A DNA stretch of 64,000 nt from a bacterium (lineage in GTDB: Bacteria > Bacillota > Clostridia > Lachnospirales > Lachnospiraceae). This document shows positions 61,701-64,000 of the stretch, piece after piece. Under the pieces are notes generated by a model. It saw nothing but the letters and a program-made list of their open reading frames with translations, was not told the DNA's origin and did not search any database. Positions within the stretch are counted from its first letter, which is position 1; each line of letters begins with the position of its first letter. A program made the translations under genes and the position numbers. The stretch spans positions 106,364 through 170,363 of the forward strand of contig JAMPFT010000005.1 of the NCBI GenBank assembly GCA_023664305.1. The letters run 5' to 3'.

Positions 61701-64000
61701 AAGCTACGGCTACGACGCAGTGGGAAACCTGACCGCCGTGACCGACGGAGAAGGGGCGACCTGGCGCTATACCTACGACCGCCTTTACCGTCTGGTGCGC
61801 AGTACCTCGCCCCTGGGAGCGGAGGAAACCTATACCTACGACAAGCACGATGTGGTGACCAGCGTTACAGACGCTTTGGGCAGCGTAACGCTTTATACGG
61901 TAAACGCCAACGGACAGGTGGAAGAAAAAATTCTGCCCAACGGGGGACGCTACCGCTATGCCTACGACGCCGTGCAGCGGCTGGAGAAGGTGACTACGCC
62001 CTTAGGCTACGAAACTGTCTTTACCTACAGCGACGGGGACGACGTCCTGAAGCAGGAGGACAGCCTGGGCCGGGTAACCCTTTACGAGTACGACATTCTC
62101 CACAACCTGACGGCGGTGACAGATCCGGCGGGCGGCGTTACGGTTTATGAGTACGACGTCCGGAATAATCAGGCCTCCGTCACCGACGCGCTGGGAAATA
62201 CCTGGTCCTACGGGTACGACCTGCTGGATCGGATGATCACGGTTACCGACCCGGAGGAGAAAGCCACGGCAGTCGTTTACGACCCGGTGGGCAATATCGA
62301 ATCCATCACCTCTCCCGGCGGACGTAAGGTGCAGTACGGTTACGATAAGAATTACAATACGGTATCCCTGACGGATCCCAAAGGCTATGTTTACGGCTAC
62401 CTTTACGATGGGGATGACCGTCTTATCGGTACGACAGACCCTCTGGGCCAGACCTCCGCCTACCTTTATGACCGGGCCGGACGTACCGTGTCCTACACCG
62501 ACAAGCTGGGACTGCGGGAGGAGTATGCCTACGACGCCCACGGGAATCTGCTCTCCCGGAAGGATACCGGAAACCTGACGACAACCTATACCTACGACCT
62601 GTTGAACCGGCTGACCTCCGTCACCGACCCGATGGGCAGTACGGCTTATTACAGCTGGGATTCCATGGGGAACCTGACGGCGGTGACAGATTATCTGGGG
62701 CGTGGGACGGGATATACTTACGACCTGGAGAACAACCTGATCTCCATCACCGGCCCCACCGGGCGGCAGGAGAGCATGGCCTACGACCAGGCTTCCCGGC
62801 CGGTTTCCTACCTGGCGGCCAGCGGGAAGCAGATCCGCTACGACTATGACAAGCTGGACGACCTGGTGGAGAAGGCCTATACCGACGCCACGGGGAAAGA
62901 AAGCGAGGTTCCCGTAGAATACACTTACGACGTTCTGGGGCGGCGGCTGACCATGACCGACAGCACCGGGGAGACGGAGTATGTTTATGACGCGCTGGGA
63001 CGGCTGACGGAGGTGACGACCTATCGGAAACCGGCGGCCGGGAGCAACGGCACGGGAAATGCGTGGAACAGTGGGAACAGCGCGGGAAATGCGTGGAACA
63101 GCGCAGGAAACACATGGAATAACGGCACCGGAAATGCGGGAAACAGCGGCAGTGAAGCGGAGGAAAACGGCGCATCCGCGTTCTCCCATGCAGAAGACAG
63201 CGGTGACACCGTAAGCTACACCTACAACGAAGCAAATGACCTGGCGGCCATCACCTACCCTGACGGCACGGAAGTCTCCTACGAGTACGACTTAAACGGC
63301 AACCTGACGAAGGTCACGGGCCGCCGCGGGGAAGTGACAACCTACGAATACGATGCTTTAAACCGCCCTGTGGCGGAGCACCGTCCCAACGGCATCAGCA
63401 CTTATAAGACCTACGATGCCGGGGACCGGATCGTAGAGCTGACCAACCGGTGCGACGACTGCGGCTGGGTGCTGGGACACTATGTCTACACCTATGACAA
63501 CCGGGGTTACATCGTGGCGGAACACGCCGAAGAAGCCCGGGAGAAGGATCCCTACGGCAGGGAACCCTACCCGTCCTATGCTCCGGAAAAACAGGGGGAA
63601 AACTGCGACCACGGGAGGAACCGGAGCCTGTCTTACCGCCGGCTCGTCACGGACAATACCTTTACCTACGACGATGCCGGGAAGCTCCTGACCGCCACCG
63701 AGGCGGAAGAAGGCTGCAGCACCGCGACGGTTTGGATCTATTCCTATGACCTGATGGGGAACCTGACGGAGAAGACAGAGTATCAGGCGGCAAGGACGTT
63801 GCTGGAGGACGCCCAAAATATTTTGGATATTGTTTCCAAAATGGACGCCGTTTTTAGTGAAAAGTATGCTTATAATGAGAACAACCAGCTGTCCGAGGCG
63901 ACCATCTGCGACGGAAAGACCACGAAGAAGGTCTGCTACACCTATGACGAAGACGGCAACCTGATCCAGGAGTACAGCCCCACGGACCGGAGCCTTACCA
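55702..64000 (+). CDS. Giant secreted RHS/YD-repeat protein (3' end outside the window)
   Basis: One open frame from ATG 55702 (AGGAAGG at 55690-55696) to the window end, at least 2766 residues. Order: signal peptide (about 1-37); a Ser/Gly/Glu low-complexity repeat with SGSENNG and LEGTTSGS units (about 40-285); a DNRLxE-type wall-associated domain (about 350-850) with YPVRIDPTA; a LysM-like segment (about 895-935); a DUF6531-like start of the RHS core (GNFYMEQTDASVTDLGG, about 975); then some forty YD repeats of the form YTYDxxxRLTxVTDPxG to the end. Such WapA/RHS proteins are polymorphic toxins with a variable C-terminal toxin and a small immunity gene behind; both lie beyond the window. 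A second Asn/Ser/Gly spacer lies near 63031-63180. Confidence 0.9.
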   Translation, partial: MVMKTKRCMNRILSFLLAAVLVLADSGTLQAAAQETYAVSEVGSGQTGRPQEFSGEMSGGEAVVDGDLEGTVSGSENGEAASESGPSGTSSESGEVSGGGSDGTASGSGLQGTSSESGEVSGGGSDGTASGSDMSGTPSESGAASGSENNGANSGDNLEGTTSGSENNGAALGGDPEGTTSGSENNGTASGSGLQGTSSESGTTSGSENNGTASGSELEGTTSGSENNGANSGGDPEGTTSGSENNGAASDSDPEGTVSDGTGDGAVSGNENGGTVSGGDAAETVSGNAAEEGKAVRLPERFYEEAEPEHYGTLVSYDDYSRTYHVEGNRYVTVIGSDGSTYIDAQGQLRQTDNRLVEDPASSFSSLGAGKRYVNGANDYVAALSDTVADGEALFSVTDGEHALWVIPTEGVFRDGAVLDNAIRYSDVFPGIDYQYTVLGNSVKEDIILLEPGEKDSFSYLLCTDGLEAALSDNVLYLYEAGHDPQNEASFVLEAPEMEDGAGEISFGVRLEVSETPEGYLVTVYADREWLSAPERVYPVRIDPTAVQVGGSAIHAACAEEGSPRTVIGDNAYPYVGYDDGITSGNLAGFGSKHLNCRTYFSVDYDFTALAKEAEIVSAAFQVTQKTRWSKGASEFGLYGVEEEWKVNRLNWNNQLNYNHYFLDSQTASTVRGEALSFDVTEEVSAWINGTAENHGFVMKAQIEAPNEETAAAGVKMQCEVFYNNASARYAPKLVLSWTGEATDLDALSLDDTTVEIYPVVERKGDKSTSTLGVVGHGLAKADSTVHYRLVNGATGQTEAETTLIYPDSDLYQGQLPSALEYKRRLSNWQSEVFRNLVPGQVYYIEAYAEGTPGTADGDTADTGSGGGTGAPGTIVRGATVRSDSFLIYRESAFDLIPRIANHYGVPLDTVMADMRMQDCLTKEGNLIFIRNPQSTAAYEGGELPEFYRAAVDGLLLGRAQNCEFGYEPVNLNTGNFYMEQTDASVTDLGGVFALSRSYNSRGADCPGSLGYGWSFLPDERLGELADGSILWKKADGSILTFSPAADGFRAPAGVDDRLEETQEGYAVTAASSGEKHIFNGYGMLTALEDRQGNRTAFIYDTDLRLRAVVTPSGKTFGVETDDKDRVCAVTLPDGNRVVYSYDGAGNLAKVTDPEGYEIVFEYDEAHRMTAWYDENGNRVVKNTYDALGRVIRQEDAEGATVTLSYEEESSGGCTRAVDAEGNVTLYHYDALYRTVKVEYPDGTEKTCTYDGAGRLCEEKDRTGVRTRYTYDERGNVLTEEREDGSRKSYVWDSDSRLILATDYDGAETAYDYDGHSRLIKITDPEGGVTAYAYDEYNRMTAVTDPVGNVTAYTYEGTEAVPAVVTDGAGQVWRYTYDAMNRQLTETDPMGNRSAWEYDAKGRCVREIDALGGVTLYTFDRAGAVTAITDKNGEETVFSYDRMNRMVWGQDPLGNTLAYTYDKNGNRLTETDEEGNVTSYTYDAMGRTVAVTGPVQSAYSGETEGESEAESDAPATRYTFDGADRILTATDRTGATTSYTYDPVTGALETVTDARGNVTVYENDLCGRAVKITYPDGSGEEYTYDRLGRTVQIKDRLGAVITLSYDGNGNPVSLKDDGGRTYTYEYDARKLLVRTVDPLGGVCRYLYDGAGRLIQAVNELGSSTDYAYDALSRLTAVTDALGGKTVYTYDAEGHLLSETDPMGGRVTYTYDAIGQLTETADPLGNRTVYTYDGISRLTAVRDALGGTVLYTYDRNGNPDSYQDALGRVLRYKADPEGRLLEIIYPGDETESYTYDENGNVLTYLDRYGVTVSYVYDAMNRLTEAADTAGNRMTYEYDAAGNLVKQTDVSGRSALYAYDRFGRPVSVTDVDGAQTQYAYDELDRLVRVTDPAGRETVYRYDAAGNLTGLTKPGEAAYAYTYDALSRLTKKVDPEGAATEFVYDKNGNLTEVTDGNGVTTAYAYDALNRLAAYTDGNGGVTDYTYDALGRLLEITTPEGLTESYGYDAVGNLTAVTDGEGATWRYTYDRLYRLVRSTSPLGAEETYTYDKHDVVTSVTDALGSVTLYTVNANGQVEEKILPNGGRYRYAYDAVQRLEKVTTPLGYETVFTYSDGDDVLKQEDSLGRVTLYEYDILHNLTAVTDPAGGVTVYEYDVRNNQASVTDALGNTWSYGYDLLDRMITVTDPEEKATAVVYDPVGNIESITSPGGRKVQYGYDKNYNTVSLTDPKGYVYGYLYDGDDRLIGTTDPLGQTSAYLYDRAGRTVSYTDKLGLREEYAYDAHGNLLSRKDTGNLTTTYTYDLLNRLTSVTDPMGSTAYYSWDSMGNLTAVTDYLGRGTGYTYDLENNLISITGPTGRQESMAYDQASRPVSYLAASGKQIRYDYDKLDDLVEKAYTDATGKESEVPVEYTYDVLGRRLTMTDSTGETEYVYDALGRLTEVTTYRKPAAGSNGTGNAWNSGNSAGNAWNSAGNTWNNGTGNAGNSGSEAEENGASAFSHAEDSGDTVSYTYNEANDLAAITYPDGTEVSYEYDLNGNLTKVTGRRGEVTTYEYDALNRPVAEHRPNGISTYKTYDAGDRIVELTNRCDDCGWVLGHYVYTYDNRGYIVAEHAEEAREKDPYGREPYPSYAPEKQGENCDHGRNRSLSYRRLVTDNTFTYDDAGKLLTATEAEEGCSTATVWIYSYDLMGNLTEKTEYQAARTLLEDAQNILDIVSKMDAVFSEKYAYNENNQLSEATICDGKTTKKVCYTYDEDGNLIQEYSPTDRSLT

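Noticed and set aside
62002-63189. Minus-strand frames across the RHS gene
   Set aside because: They arise from the repetitive YD codons; the plus frame is continuous and matches RHS repeats throughout.

Overview
The window looks like a chromosomal segment of a flagellated, spore-forming member of the Clostridia, most likely family Lachnospiraceae. The basis is protein sequence likeness, low-to-mid GC codon use, strong AGGAGG ribosome sites, SpmA/SpmB sporulation proteins, a Gram-positive style flagellar late operon, many YesM/YesN and CUT1 sugar-transport genes, and several Rpn/PD-(D/E)XK 'transposase-like' genes typical of that family. Genus cannot be fixed from sequence alone.

Layout. 0.2-5.7 kb: an AgrC-like GHKL sensor kinase and LytTR regulator, followed by two lipoproteins, one a propeller-plus-solute-binding fusion. 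5.8-6.7 kb: a PD-(D/E)XK transposase-like gene among palindromic repeats. 6.8-10.9 kb: a PadR regulator with a twin palindromic operator, a DUF2812 protein, and an ABC-2 type exporter pair. 11-13 kb: a small DAK/DegV-like domain protein and a subtilase whose ribosome site lies in a terminator-like hairpin. 13.3-33.4 kb: a large glycan-uptake locus (YesM/YesN two-component system, three solute-binding proteins, two CUT1 permease pairs, a GH43-like lipoprotein, an NHL/TPR protein, a Yip1-family protein and a DUF5696 protein); no ABC ATPase is encoded there, so a shared MsmX-type ATPase is implied. 33.5-48 kb: the late flagellar cluster (flgM-flgN-flgK-flgK2-flgL-fliW-csrA, flaG-fliD-fliS-fliT-like, flagellin) with three sigma-28-type promoters and a CsrA hairpin in the flagellin leader. 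48-53.3 kb: an accessory stretch, AT-rich from 49.4 kb, with three PD-(D/E)XK-fold genes, an Xre regulator and a frameshifted gene. 53.3-54.8 kb: spmB and spmA on the minus strand, with spmA carrying an in-frame repeat insertion. 55-64 kb: a membrane-anchored Mrr-like nuclease and a giant RHS/YD-repeat protein that runs off the window.

Two things stand out. One is a family of intergenic palindromic elements that share a GGAAGAATGC/GCATTCTTC hairpin; two copies have compensatory base changes and sit inside operons, and related copies were inserted in frame into spmA. The other is the glycan-uptake locus, in which several proteins of unknown function (NHL/TPR, Yip1-like, DUF5696) are tightly packed, in places overlapping, between two transporters.
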